A stretch of DNA of 64,000 bases from Segetibacter sp. 3557_3 (GTDB taxonomy: Bacteria; Bacteroidota; Bacteroidia; Chitinophagales; Chitinophagaceae). The stretch spans positions 186,001-250,000 of the forward strand of contig NZ_SMSK01000001.1 in NCBI RefSeq assembly GCF_004354985.1. The letters run 5' to 3'. Made by a program: the position numbers and the translations under genes. Positions 17,028 through 26,240 of the stretch are shown piece by piece (within the stretch, counting starts at the first letter, position 1; the number at the start of each line of letters is the position of its first letter). The notes beneath the pieces were generated by a model, which ran no database searches, was not told the origin of the DNA, and worked only from the letters and a program-made list of their open reading frames with translations.

Positions 17028-17217
17028 CGCAAAAGTTTTCTTTTACATTTTACATTTTTAATTGCAGTTAGAATGTTTTGCCAGCAAGAATTTTTTTTAC
17101 ATTTTACATTTTTAATTTTTAATTTTCACGACGTTGGAGTGTTTTGCGTGCAAAAGTTTTTTTTACATTTTACATTTTTAATTTGTCATTTCTCACGGCC
17201 TCGTTGTTTTTACTTTT
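17028..17217. repeat. Three diverged direct repeats of about 65 bp (TTTTACATTTTACATTTTTAAT)-type
   Basis: The block TTTTACATTTTACATTTTT followed by AATT occurs at about 17040, 17095 and 17162, each preceded by GCAAAAGTTTT or GCAAGAATTTT, and two of them separated by a GTTTTGC-containing spacer (TAGAATGTTTTGC, GGAGTGTTTTGCG). It is AT-rich, non-coding, and abuts the 3' end of the convergent ABM gene. A related tract in the other orientation lies just after the gene ending at 58637. Confidence 0.65.
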
Positions 17218-17540
17218 TAATTTTGACTTTTGACTTTTTTCCTGCTCACAACTTCCGTTACCTGGTAATGCCGCATTTCCTGTATGTTGCTGAAAAAGGC
17301 CTTGATGTGACCATAAAAAGTACGAAAGCCAGGGCTTTTCCGAAAACCTTCCAGGTGATCCTGGGTGGAGGTCCACTCGATGCGCAACATATACTGACCC
17401 GGTTCTTCTTCACACTCTGACAACTCGTATGCCGTGCAATACTCGGAGTCATCGAGCTGTGCGGAAGCACTCCGGTACGCCTGCACAAAGTTTTCCCTTT
17501 GGTCAACACCAACTTTATAACGGATGTATTCTATCGTCAT
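17217..17540 (-). CDS. ABM-domain (antibiotic biosynthesis monooxygenase-like) protein
   Basis: The 107-residue protein is a ferredoxin-like alpha/beta dimer fold of the ABM type: IEYIRYKVGVDQRENFVQAYRSA, then GQYMLRIEWTSTQDHLEGFRKSPGFRTFYGHI. Members act as cofactor-free quinol monooxygenases, haem-degrading proteins or simple dimeric binders; the haem-ligand residues of IsdG cannot be confirmed. The last residues (SRKKVKSQN) come from the AT-rich repeat tract and look like a C-terminal extension created by it. It lies 311 bp downstream of an AraC regulator on the same strand. Confidence 0.7.
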   Translation of the reverse strand: MTIEYIRYKVGVDQRENFVQAYRSASAQLDDSEYCTAYELSECEEEPGQYMLRIEWTSTQDHLEGFRKSPGFRTFYGHIKAFFSNIQEMRHYQVTEVVSRKKVKSQN

Positions 17541-17851
17541 GATGAAATATTTTGAGATGCAAAGCTGTGACTTAAAGATTCAATCGGCCTGAGTATCTTT
17601 TTTACCAATGTGAACACAAAGCTTTACCCGCTTCAAGATAAGTTGTCAAACAGGTATTTCAAAACTGCTATAATAATTAAGTCTGTTAAAACCGTAAGCT
17701 TTTTACCGGAAGGAATGTACAATGGGGTTGATCATAATCACGTCATACCCCAGACTTTTTGATGAAGGGTCACTGGTGCAGTGCAACCGTCCTGAGCCAT
17801 ACTTTGCAACAGGCAAACGGACTTTTTAGGGCTCAAACCGGTGCTTAAACC
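17541..17851. other. Intergenic spacer, nothing recognised
   Basis: Between the AraC and ABM genes (both minus strand). I see no supported reading frame, strong hairpin or repeat. It should contain the ABM promoter. Confidence 0.5.
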
Positions 17852-18781
17852 TTAATTAAAAGAGCTCCTGAATTCAAGAGGGGAGAGGTTTGTTTTGCTC
17901 TTGAATAATTTATTGAACGATTGCGGGAATTCAAAACCAAGTTGGTAAGCTATCTCGCTAACGGAAAGCGTAGTTGTCGTTAAGGCTTCTTTGGCCTTTT
18001 CAATCAGTTTTCTGTGGATGTGCTGTTGGGTATTTAATCCCGTTAAGGTTCGCAACATATCGCTGAGGTAGTTGGGCGACAGGTGCAATTGTTCTGATAG
18101 GTATTGCACGGTTGGTAACCCTGACTGCCCTACCTGTTCGCCATTGAAGTATTTCGCCAGTATGTCCTCCAGTTGTACCAGCAGGTCACTTGTCGCCGTT
18201 TTGCGGGTGATAAATTGCCGGTTGTAATAACGGTTACAATAGTTGAGCAACAGTTCCAGTTGTGAAACCATCACGTCCTGGCTAAATTGATCGATTGAAG
18301 AATGGTATTCCTGCCGGATGTTCGTCGTAATCTGTTCAATGGTCTGCTCTTCCTTATCTGAGAGGTGCAGCGCTTCGTTTACTTCGTAAGAAAAGAAGCC
18401 GTAGTTCCTGATATTTTTGCCCAGCGGGTAGTTGAGGATAAAGTCCGGATGAAAGAACAGCGACCACCCGGCGCAATCCCGCGAGTCGTCGTTGTCAACG
18501 GAGATCACTTGTCCGGGCGAAACGAAGCTCATGGTACCTTCATCAAAATCATAATAATTTTTACCATAGCGCATTTTACCCTTGAAGCTTTTCTTCATCG
18601 AAATATTATAAAAATTAAAAACCAGTTTGTTCCAATCCTCTTTGTCCAGGTTCACCACTTCGCTGTGCCTGACAAGGCTAATCAACGAATGCTCAGGTTT
18701 TGGAAGCGATAAAATTCTATGCACCTCTGAAATGGATTCGATTAAACGTGGACCACCGGATGGCTTTTTCATATAGATCAT
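17852..18781 (-). CDS. AraC-family transcriptional regulator
   Basis: The protein has 309 residues; an alternative start, MKKPSGG, is at 18772. The N-terminal half is a cupin-like sensing domain (SPGQVISVDNDDS ... GWSLFFHPDFI). The C-terminal half has two helix-turn-helix motifs of AraC type: VQYLSEQLHLSPNYLSDMLR and VSEIAYQLGFEFPQSFNKLFK with the SPLEFR ending. It lies 146 bp downstream of the aldo/keto reductase gene and upstream of the ABM gene, all on the minus strand; the neighbouring redox genes are likely targets. Confidence 0.9.
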   Translation of the reverse strand: MIYMKKPSGGPRLIESISEVHRILSLPKPEHSLISLVRHSEVVNLDKEDWNKLVFNFYNISMKKSFKGKMRYGKNYYDFDEGTMSFVSPGQVISVDNDDSRDCAGWSLFFHPDFILNYPLGKNIRNYGFFSYEVNEALHLSDKEEQTIEQITTNIRQEYHSSIDQFSQDVMVSQLELLLNYCNRYYNRQFITRKTATSDLLVQLEDILAKYFNGEQVGQSGLPTVQYLSEQLHLSPNYLSDMLRTLTGLNTQQHIHRKLIEKAKEALTTTTLSVSEIAYQLGFEFPQSFNKLFKSKTNLSPLEFRSSFN

Positions 18782-18926
18782 TTAGGCATTGATATTCGTT
18801 ACCAGGTACATCGAACCTGTATTTGATGCTGTTTAGAAAGAAAGGGAGGGGCAACGGGGAAGTTAACCCTTCCCCTTTCCCCCTAATACGTGAACAGGAT
18901 TGTTAATGCAATCTGTCCTTGTTAGT

Positions 18927-19937
18927 TTACCTGTTAATCATCGACATACCCGCTTCATCGTACCGCGCCCCGGTTGACATACCAGGCGGCACAATGCTTT
19001 CGAGTTCAAGGATCTCCTCACTGCTCAGGGTGATTTCTGTGGCAGCTATGTTTTCCTCTATGTACTTTAGGCGTTTGGTTCCCGGTATGGCTACACTCCC
19101 TTTGGAAAGCACCCAGGCAAGTGCAAGTTGAGATGCCGTTACACCTTTTGCCTGGGCTAACCTGGTGATTGCCTCAACAAGCTGTATGTTCTGGTAAAAG
19201 TGCTCACCCTGGAAGCGGGGAATACTACGCCTGAAATCATTCGGTTCAAAATCATCCGGGCTTTTAATGTCACCGGAGATAAAGCCCCTTCCGAGTGGCG
19301 AGTAGGCTACGAAACCAATCCCAAACGCTTCAAGTGTTTCCAATACCCCGTTTTCTTCAACGGCTCTTTCAAACAAGGAGTATTCGGTTTGTACCGCCGA
19401 AATAGGATGAACCCCATGCGCCTTCCTGATGGTTTCTGCTGACGCTTCAGAAAGGCCGATATAACGGACCTTACCTTCCGAAACCAACTCAGCCATTGCG
19501 CCAACGGTGTCTTCGATGGGTGTGTTCGGGTCAACCCTGTGCAGGTAGTATAAGTCAATGACGTCGGTACCCAGGTTTTTCAAACTGCGTTCAGCAGCTT
19601 TCTTTACATAAGCAGGTTCACCGTTTATCTTCCAGGTAAGCGCATCATTATCGTCGATTTCGAAACCGAATTTTGTAGCAATAATATACCGGTCACGATT
19701 GCCTTTAATTGCCCGTGCCACCAATTGCTCGTTTAATACCGGTCCATAAAGGTCAGCGGTATCCAGGAAGTTGCCGCCAAGGTCAAGTGAGCGATGTATA
19801 GTGGCGATGGACTCCTTTTCGTCGGCCCGGCCGTAAATATCATTTCCGGCAATAGTGGTCATGCCCATGCACCCAAGTCCCTGCACGGGTACGATAAGCC
19901 CCTGGGTTCCTAAAGGTGTTGTTTTCATCTTGTTCAT
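18927..19937 (-). CDS. Aldo/keto reductase
   Basis: From MNKMKTTPLG the protein has 336 residues; a longer frame to 19973 adds MVSTFALQNHC, and another Met lies at 19928. The AKR catalytic tetrad is visible: Asp and Tyr in NFLDTADLYG, Lys in ATKFGFE, His in YYLHRVDP. NADPH-binding residues sit in VAIPGTKRLKYIEEN. It resembles the YakC/AKR13-like group of NADPH-dependent reductases of aldehydes and ketones. A perfect inverted repeat (ATTACAA-N5-TTGTAAT) abuts the chosen start codon and supports this start only if it is an operator rather than coding sequence. Confidence 0.9.
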   Translation of the reverse strand: MNKMKTTPLGTQGLIVPVQGLGCMGMTTIAGNDIYGRADEKESIATIHRSLDLGGNFLDTADLYGPVLNEQLVARAIKGNRDRYIIATKFGFEIDDNDALTWKINGEPAYVKKAAERSLKNLGTDVIDLYYLHRVDPNTPIEDTVGAMAELVSEGKVRYIGLSEASAETIRKAHGVHPISAVQTEYSLFERAVEENGVLETLEAFGIGFVAYSPLGRGFISGDIKSPDDFEPNDFRRSIPRFQGEHFYQNIQLVEAITRLAQAKGVTASQLALAWVLSKGSVAIPGTKRLKYIEENIAATEITLSSEEILELESIVPPGMSTGARYDEAGMSMINR

Positions 19938-19956
19938 ATTACAATGATTTTGTAAT
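19938..19956. promoter_or_regulatory. Inverted repeat ATTACAA-TGATT-TTGTAAT before the aldo/keto reductase
   Basis: Perfect 7-bp arms at 19938-19944 and 19950-19956, directly next to the start codon at 19935-19937. Size and position suit a dimeric repressor site such as those of MarR/HxlR-type proteins. The regulator is not identified; AraC proteins usually bind direct repeats, so the neighbour may not be the one. Confidence 0.45.
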
Positions 19957-20101
19957 GCAAAGGTGGATACCATCAGAGACCAAAAAGTAGCCGGATCAGG
20001 TTAACCCGTATCCAAAACAAGGAAACAGTAATGTATGGTACCAGCTGAAGCTAATGGATCTTGCACGATGGATGTACGCTTAGCAGTAGCGCTTAACAAC
20101 G

Positions 20102-20866
20102 CTAGTCAGCAATAATCACCTTTATGCCTTTTTCTTCCAGCAGTTTTATAGTTTCATCAGCCACTCCACTATCGGTAATAATTACCTGCACCATGTCGAG
20201 GTTACAGATACGGCCCAGTCCCCGACGGCCAAACTTCGAACTATCCGCCATGATCACAACCTGCTGTGCTATGTTGATCATCTTTTTATTCAGACTCGAC
20301 TCATTCAGGTTAGTGATAGAGATACCAAACTCGGGATCAATCCCGTCCGCACCCAAAAACAATACATCACAGGAAATATGGTCGAGGATCATTTCAGCAA
20401 ACGAACCAGCGGCTGATGCTGAGCTTTGATGGATAAGTCCGGCGAGTTGCAGCACTTCAACAAAGGGCCGGTTATGTAGTTCCAGTGCAACCTTTAATGC
20501 AGGTGTAATAACCACCGTATGTTTGGAGGGGTACAAACAACGGGACAGCTCGTAAACGGTAGTGCCCGAGCCAATAATGATCGAATCCGTTTTAGTCGTA
20601 AGCGGTACAGCGGCCCTGGCGATCTTCTTCTTCTGGTCTACATTAATAAACTCTTTTTCATTGATGGGCTTTTCAAGGGCATAAGGGTTATCGATTGATG
20701 AACCTCCCTTTGTTCGAAACAACAGATTTCGTTCTTCCAGAAGTTTAAGGTCTTTCCGGATAGTGACCCCGGTTACCTGCAAACGCTCACTGAGTTCCTG
20801 TATGTCGACACGCCCTTTTTCTTGTAAAAGCTGTAAGATGGATTGATGCCGCTCTGTGATATTCAT
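20102..20866 (-). CDS. DeoR/GlpR-family regulator of the SusCD-MFS-FAD cluster
   Basis: The 254-residue protein has a DeoR helix-turn-helix (ITERHQSILQLLQEKGRVDIQ, LQVTGVTIRKDLKLLEERNLLFRTKGG) and a sugar-phosphate-sensing C-terminal domain with IIIGSGTTVYEL, FLGADGIDPEFGI and MADSSKFGRRGLGRI. It is divergent from the SusC gene at 21346 and so probably controls that cluster in response to a phosphorylated sugar or sugar acid. It is a close paralogue of the regulator at 45933-46697: same length and long identical runs such as VTIRKDLKLLE. Confidence 0.92.
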   Translation of the reverse strand: MNITERHQSILQLLQEKGRVDIQELSERLQVTGVTIRKDLKLLEERNLLFRTKGGSSIDNPYALEKPINEKEFINVDQKKKIARAAVPLTTKTDSIIIGSGTTVYELSRCLYPSKHTVVITPALKVALELHNRPFVEVLQLAGLIHQSSASAAGSFAEMILDHISCDVLFLGADGIDPEFGISITNLNESSLNKKMINIAQQVVIMADSSKFGRRGLGRICNLDMVQVIITDSGVADETIKLLEEKGIKVIIAD

Positions 20867-21345
20867 GGGTGAAGGTTCCGTTTATAATTTATTTCAAAAA
20901 CAAAATAAGTCTATTCGCCGGTAAGTTGAAGTTGCAAGGACTAAACTTTAAACTGACATTTAATAATCTTTACTTTCTATTTAAAAATGTTTAAGTTTCT
21001 TTTTCATATCTGAAAATTATCATTATTCTTGTATCCGTATCTGTTGCATATAAACAAGCAACCGTAAGTAACAGGACTTAGCAGAAGCAGGGCTACGCAA
21101 TACAGACAGGCCGGTAAAATACGCTGACACGGATTGAAGATAAACTTCACCTGCCAGCATGTACTTACCAATTTGCAGACATAACCTTTAGATAATATTC
21201 GGGTAAGAAGCATTTTTACAACTTTGTAAATACTATATACCTATTAATCCAGGTATTTATAATCTTTTAAAATCTTCACTTTGTTTAAACATGAGGTTGT
21301 TCCCGTGATCATCCGGGTATTTTTTCACTCCATAACATTGCTTGT
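20867..21345. other. Divergent regulatory spacer between deoR and susC (479 bp)
   Basis: AT-rich spacer that must hold both promoters. TTTAAAAATGTTTA at 20980-20993 is repeated exactly upstream of the orphan receptor (32206-32219). AAACAAAATAA (20898-20908) is the complement of TTATTTTGTTT found upstream of glpD (46781-46791). A 69-codon minus-strand frame (21004-21213) has no recognisable features and is not called. Confidence 0.45.
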
Positions 21346-24300
21346 ATGACCCCCTTAAAAGCCAGTCGCTTACCCCATGTACGTGTACTGAAATTACCAC
21401 CCCGGTTGGCGTTTGCTGCTTCATTGATTCCCGCTTTTATTTTCGTGTTATTGTTGCTAACTCCCACTATGGCCGGTGCACAGGACAACGCTCCCGGCAC
21501 AACAACTGTAAAAGGCCAGGTAACAGACGAAAAAGGTGCTCCCCTCGCAGATGTGAGCATCACCCTGAAAGGAACCAATGTAGGAACGGCCACGGGCCCA
21601 ATGGGTGACTTTTCAATAGCAGTATCCGGTAGCCGTCCGGTGCTCCTGGTCAGTTCTGTTGGTTATGCCACCCAGGAGATCCCCGTTAACAACCAGCAAA
21701 ATCTTAAGATCGTGCTCCAACCGGATGCCGTAGCTTTAAACAGCGTTGTTGTGGTAGGTTTTGGAACCCAGAAGAAAGTAAACCTTACCGGTTCGGTGTC
21801 TTCGATTTCTTCCAAAGACCTTGCATCACGGCCGGTTGCACAACTCTCTGCAGGATTGCAGGGACTTGCTCCCGGCATCACGGTTACGCAAGGGTCCGGC
21901 AGACCCGGTGGCGATGGTGGAACCATTCGCATCCGCGGTATTGGAACCCTGAACGACGCCAATCCACTTGTATTGATCGACGGGATCGAAGGCGCCATTA
22001 ACAGCGTAGATCCAAATCTTGTTGAATCGGTCTCCGTTTTGAAAGACGCTGCTTCGGCCTCTATCTATGGCTCGAGAGCAGCAAACGGTGTTATCCTGGT
22101 TACCACTAAACGGGCAAAAGGCAACCGGCTGTCTGTAGCTTACAACAACTACCTCGGCTGGCAAAGTCCCACTAACCTCCCCGAAATCGTAAACGCACTT
22201 GATCATATGCAGTTGATCAATGTTGCCTATGTTAACTCGGGACGGGCGCCGCTGTACAGTAATGACCTTATCCAAAAATATATTACGGAGGGTGCTTCCA
22301 ACCGCGACCTATACCCGGATACCGACTGGCAGAAAGAAGTATTATCAGGTTCCGGCTTTATGCAGAACCACTTTCTTAGCCTGAATGGCGGAAGTGAGAA
22401 AATTAAGTTCATCACATCACTTGGCTACCTCGATCAAAAGGGGCTGTACCCAACTTCGGGCTTCAAACGATACACCCTGCGCAACAATGCCGACATGATC
22501 TTTTCAGATAAGGTAAATGTCCGTTTCGACATCCAGTTGTCCCATTCAATTACTACGGAGTCTGGCCGTGGCTCAGCTTCGGTCTTTAACCAAATGAACC
22601 GCATCGGCTCCAATGTTCCGGGCATTTTTGCGAACGGAAACTGGGGTGAAGGTTCTAACGGCAATAATCCGATTGCATACAGCAGGTCAAATGGGGGCTT
22701 ACAAAAAAATACCAGTCCGAACTTGTTGCTAAATGCAACATTAAATTACCGGCCAACAAAATCCCTGCTTGCGGAGTTCACGGTTGCTCCACGCTACAAC
22801 GAGTCGAACGATAAAAACTTTGCACGTGCGGTAACAACTTACAAAGCCGATGGCTCAGTTGCGTTCACGTCTCCGGCAATTACCTCGTTGGATCAATCGA
22901 ACAGCAAGAGTTTGTACAATAACCTGAGAACAACACTTACCTACACCGGCAACTTTGGCGATCATCACCTGAAAGTGCTGGGCGGTGTTTCACGGGAGGA
23001 TTACAAAAACGAAAACTTCTCAGCTTCCCGCGACGGGTTTGTATTGCCGGATTACCCTGTGCTGAACACAGGTTCATCAAGCACCCAGGTAAATACGGGC
23101 ACTGCTTCAGAATGGGCACTGCAATCTGTTTTTGGCAGGATAAACTATGATTACAAAGAACGTTACCTGCTCGAGCTAAATAGCCGTTACGATGGATCAT
23201 CCCGTTTTGCCCGCGGCAAACAATATGGTTTTTTCCCATCTGTGTCTGCAGGGTGGCGGGTTTCGGAGGAAGCTTTTTTTGTATCAATGAAACCGGTAAT
23301 CAACGATTTTAAATTACGTGCATCATGGGGGCAACTGGGCAATCAGTTGATCGGTACCTATCCGTTTACTTCATCCATCGTATTAGGTGCATATGCAATG
23401 GGCGGCCAGATCGTAAATACGGCCGCGTTAAATACCATGGCCAACCCGGAAATCTCCTGGGAGACCACTGAAATGACGAACATCGGTCTCGACGCAAGGT
23501 TATTTGGCAACTTCAGTATTACAGCTGATTATTATACCAAACGCACCAGCGATATCCTTTACGACCTTGATATCCCGCTCACGCTTGGCTTAGCTAAACC
23601 ATACCAGAATGCCGGGGTGGTTCAAAATAAGGGGTGGGAGTTAGGGGTTGCCTATGCCGGCGGAACAAAAGATTTCCGTTACGATGTAAACTTCAACATC
23701 TCGGATGTTCAAAATAAAGTTGTGGACCTTAAAGGGGTAAACCGGACAGGGATAACAGTCAGTAATGAAGGTTACCCGATCAATTCACTCTACGGTTTCG
23801 AGGCTTTAGGCATCTTCCAATCAGACGATGAGGTGGCTAAACATGCAAAACAATTCGGCAGTGTAAAGGCAGGTGATATCATTTACAAGGACCAGAACGG
23901 TGATGGCATCATCAACGACGCTGACAATATCATCATCGGCAGCACCATACCGCGGTACACTTACAGCTCAACCATGAATGCCTCTTACAAGGGTCTTAAC
24001 ATCAGCTTGTTCTTACAGGGTGTAGGCAAGGCCAACGGCTACCTGTACGAGCAAAGCATTATGCCGTTCTTTAACGGTGGAACTGTTCACGAACAACATA
24101 AGGATTACTGGAGTCCGCAAAACCCTGGTGCCGCCTTTCCGAGGCTTGCATTCGGTGAATCCAATAATGAAAAAAATTCGAGTTTCTGGATGAAAGATGC
24201 GGCTTACCTGCGCGTGAAAAACCTGCAGCTTGGCTATACCATCCCCGGGCGCCTTACCCAGCGAGGTGGAATAAGGAACCTCAGAATATACGTCAATGCA

Positions 24301-24420
24301 CGCAACCTGTTTACCTGGGATAATTTCTGGCGTGGATACGATGTGGAAACTCCCGTAGGTACCGGCAACGTTTACCCGCAGGTTAAGGTGTATACTTTCG
24401 GTGTGGATGTTAACTTTTAA
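21346..24420 (+). CDS. SusC-like TonB-dependent transporter (second SusCD pair)
   Basis: The 1024-residue protein has a longer, basic N-terminus before its signal segment (LAFAASLIPAFIFVLLLLTP ... AGAQ). The carboxypeptidase-regulatory domain (VKGQVTDEKGAPLADVSITL) and plug (VVVGFGTQKKVNLTGSVSSI, LSAGLQGLAPGITVTQ, IRIRGIGTLNDANPLVLIDG, VLKDAASASIYGSRAANGVI) are intact, and the barrel ends VYTFGVDVNF. It imports a substrate with the SusD encoded 10 bp downstream. The next genes encode a hexuronate-type permease and an FAD oxidoreductase, hinting at a sugar acid or modified sugar; no glycoside hydrolase accompanies it. Confidence 0.93.
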   Translation: MTPLKASRLPHVRVLKLPPRLAFAASLIPAFIFVLLLLTPTMAGAQDNAPGTTTVKGQVTDEKGAPLADVSITLKGTNVGTATGPMGDFSIAVSGSRPVLLVSSVGYATQEIPVNNQQNLKIVLQPDAVALNSVVVVGFGTQKKVNLTGSVSSISSKDLASRPVAQLSAGLQGLAPGITVTQGSGRPGGDGGTIRIRGIGTLNDANPLVLIDGIEGAINSVDPNLVESVSVLKDAASASIYGSRAANGVILVTTKRAKGNRLSVAYNNYLGWQSPTNLPEIVNALDHMQLINVAYVNSGRAPLYSNDLIQKYITEGASNRDLYPDTDWQKEVLSGSGFMQNHFLSLNGGSEKIKFITSLGYLDQKGLYPTSGFKRYTLRNNADMIFSDKVNVRFDIQLSHSITTESGRGSASVFNQMNRIGSNVPGIFANGNWGEGSNGNNPIAYSRSNGGLQKNTSPNLLLNATLNYRPTKSLLAEFTVAPRYNESNDKNFARAVTTYKADGSVAFTSPAITSLDQSNSKSLYNNLRTTLTYTGNFGDHHLKVLGGVSREDYKNENFSASRDGFVLPDYPVLNTGSSSTQVNTGTASEWALQSVFGRINYDYKERYLLELNSRYDGSSRFARGKQYGFFPSVSAGWRVSEEAFFVSMKPVINDFKLRASWGQLGNQLIGTYPFTSSIVLGAYAMGGQIVNTAALNTMANPEISWETTEMTNIGLDARLFGNFSITADYYTKRTSDILYDLDIPLTLGLAKPYQNAGVVQNKGWELGVAYAGGTKDFRYDVNFNISDVQNKVVDLKGVNRTGITVSNEGYPINSLYGFEALGIFQSDDEVAKHAKQFGSVKAGDIIYKDQNGDGIINDADNIIIGSTIPRYTYSSTMNASYKGLNISLFLQGVGKANGYLYEQSIMPFFNGGTVHEQHKDYWSPQNPGAAFPRLAFGESNNEKNSSFWMKDAAYLRVKNLQLGYTIPGRLTQRGGIRNLRIYVNARNLFTWDNFWRGYDVETPVGTGNVYPQVKVYTFGVDVNF

Positions 24421-24430
24421 ATGAACCCCA

Positions 24431-26110
24431 ATGTCAAAAATTACGATAACATTTCTGGCGGCAATTTGCCTGATTACAATCCTGCCGGGGTGCAACAAGG
24501 ATTACCTTGAAAAGTACCCGCTTTCCGGGCCGTCTTCCGCTTCATTTTATTCCAACCAGGATGAGCTGATGATGGGTCTTTATGGTTGTTACCAGCAACT
24601 CAATTACGGCAATGGCTCCCTGAGATTGCCATGGCACATTTTTATCGACGCTGTTTCCGACATCTGCTGGGAACGTACAAACGGCGCCCTGCAGGATCTT
24701 GGTAAGGGTGCCTTCGACGTCAACAACGACATCGTTTTACTAAAGTGGCGGGAGACCTACAAAGGCATCGGCCGGTGCAACTTTTTACTCGATAACATCG
24801 ATCGGCTTAAAGATAAAATACCGGCAAACCTGTTTAACCAGGTAAAAGCGGAGGCCCGTTTTATTCGAGCCCTACACTACCACTACCTTCTTACGCTTTT
24901 TGGCGACGTGCCCTTAATTACCACCGGGCTAAGCCTCGAAGCATCGCAGGTAGAGCGTACTAAGAAAGAAGAGGTTGTGGACTTCATCCTGAAAGAAATG
25001 ACTGAAGCTGCTGTTGATCTTCCACTTAACCAGGATGCGATGAACAATGGCCGCGCAACAAAAGGTGCCGCGCTTGCTTTCAAGGCAAGAACAGCCTTGT
25101 ATCACGCAAAATGGGATATGGCCGCACAGGCGGCGCAAGAGGTGATGAACCTGAACAAATACCAGTTGCACACCAATTTCGGAGAGTTATTCAGGTACGC
25201 TGGTGCATCATCAAGGGAGATCATTCTTTCATTACAGTATAAGAAAACGGTTGTAACCCATACCACGCCCCGTTACTTTCTTTCCCGCCTGCCGGGAGGA
25301 GTTTGCGACAAAGTACCACTACAAAGTTTTATCGATACCTACGAAGCCAGGGACGGACTGTCTATCGATAAGTCGCCACTTTACAATCCGGCAAGGCCAT
25401 ACGACAACCGGGATCCGCGTTTGGGGATGACTGTAGCGCTGCCAGGCACCGTGCTGTTTGGCTTTAATTTCGAAACCCATAAGGACAGCCTCACCACCTG
25501 GAACTACAATACAACACCCGCTACCCGGGTGGCCAATACCGATGCAACCCACGCTTTTGCTACTTTCACGGGTTATGTGTGGCGAAAGTATTGCGATGAA
25601 GTTGACCGGGCCGATAACCAGAATTCGGAGTTGCCGATAATCCTGATGCGTTATGCTGAGGTATTACTGATCTATGCAGAAGCGAAGATTGAATTGAACC
25701 AGATCGACAACTCGGTTTACGCCGCCATCAACGCCGTCAGGCAACGGCCTACGGTGCTCATGCCAGTTATCACACCAGGTAAAACCCAGGCCGAAATGCG
25801 TTCTGCAGTACGCAAGGAGCGCAAATATGAATTTGCAATGGAGGGCCTGAGGCTTGCAGATATCCGCCGTTGGAAGATTGCTGAACAGGTAATGAACGGA
25901 CCCGTTTATGGCAGGGTACCAAGAGGCTTGCTTTCGAACCCACCGGTAATCGACGCCAATGGAACACCAAACTACAGCAATGTTACCAATCGCGCAGATA
26001 TGCGGTTAATAGAGACAAAGATTTTTAATGCTGGTCGCGATTACTTATTTCCTATTCCCGGTATCGAAATATTAACCAATAAAAAGCTGGTGCAAAATCC
26101 AGGTTATTAG
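24431..26110 (+). CDS. SusD-like surface binding lipoprotein (second pair)
   Basis: 559 residues with lipobox ILPGC (Cys21), then DYLEKYPLSGPSSASFYSNQDELMMGLYGCYQQL. VKAEARFIRALHYHYLLTLFGDVPLIT is the conserved TPR-like segment; RKERKYEFAMEGLRLADIRRW and the ending YLFPIPGIEILTNKKLVQNPGY are canonical. It is the ligand-binding lid of the SusC encoded upstream. The ending also shows that the gene is complete. Confidence 0.93.
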   Translation: MSKITITFLAAICLITILPGCNKDYLEKYPLSGPSSASFYSNQDELMMGLYGCYQQLNYGNGSLRLPWHIFIDAVSDICWERTNGALQDLGKGAFDVNNDIVLLKWRETYKGIGRCNFLLDNIDRLKDKIPANLFNQVKAEARFIRALHYHYLLTLFGDVPLITTGLSLEASQVERTKKEEVVDFILKEMTEAAVDLPLNQDAMNNGRATKGAALAFKARTALYHAKWDMAAQAAQEVMNLNKYQLHTNFGELFRYAGASSREIILSLQYKKTVVTHTTPRYFLSRLPGGVCDKVPLQSFIDTYEARDGLSIDKSPLYNPARPYDNRDPRLGMTVALPGTVLFGFNFETHKDSLTTWNYNTTPATRVANTDATHAFATFTGYVWRKYCDEVDRADNQNSELPIILMRYAEVLLIYAEAKIELNQIDNSVYAAINAVRQRPTVLMPVITPGKTQAEMRSAVRKERKYEFAMEGLRLADIRRWKIAEQVMNGPVYGRVPRGLLSNPPVIDANGTPNYSNVTNRADMRLIETKIFNAGRDYLFPIPGIEILTNKKLVQNPGY

Positions 26111-26240
26111 TGGTACAACAGGCTTCGAAAATGGATTAGTGCAAAGCTGCCAATCAGTAAAATGTGTACCAGCTTTAAGTACAATTAACACCAGGAACAA
26201 GGATCAGGAAACTGCATTCCTTTATATCTAACGACATTGA

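Noticed and set aside
17073-17420. 115-codon plus-strand frame (MFCQQEFFLHFTFLIFNF...)
   Set aside because: Its first half is translated AT-rich repeat and its second half is antisense to the ABM gene.
21004-21213. 69-codon minus-strand frame in the deoR-susC spacer
   Set aside because: Cys-rich and hydrophobic with no family resemblance, in a region expected to be regulatory; coding evidence is too weak.
26111-26240. Terminator after the second susD (TGGTACA ... TGTACCA)
   Set aside because: The arms are separated by about 45 bp and no T-run follows, so a terminator is not supported.
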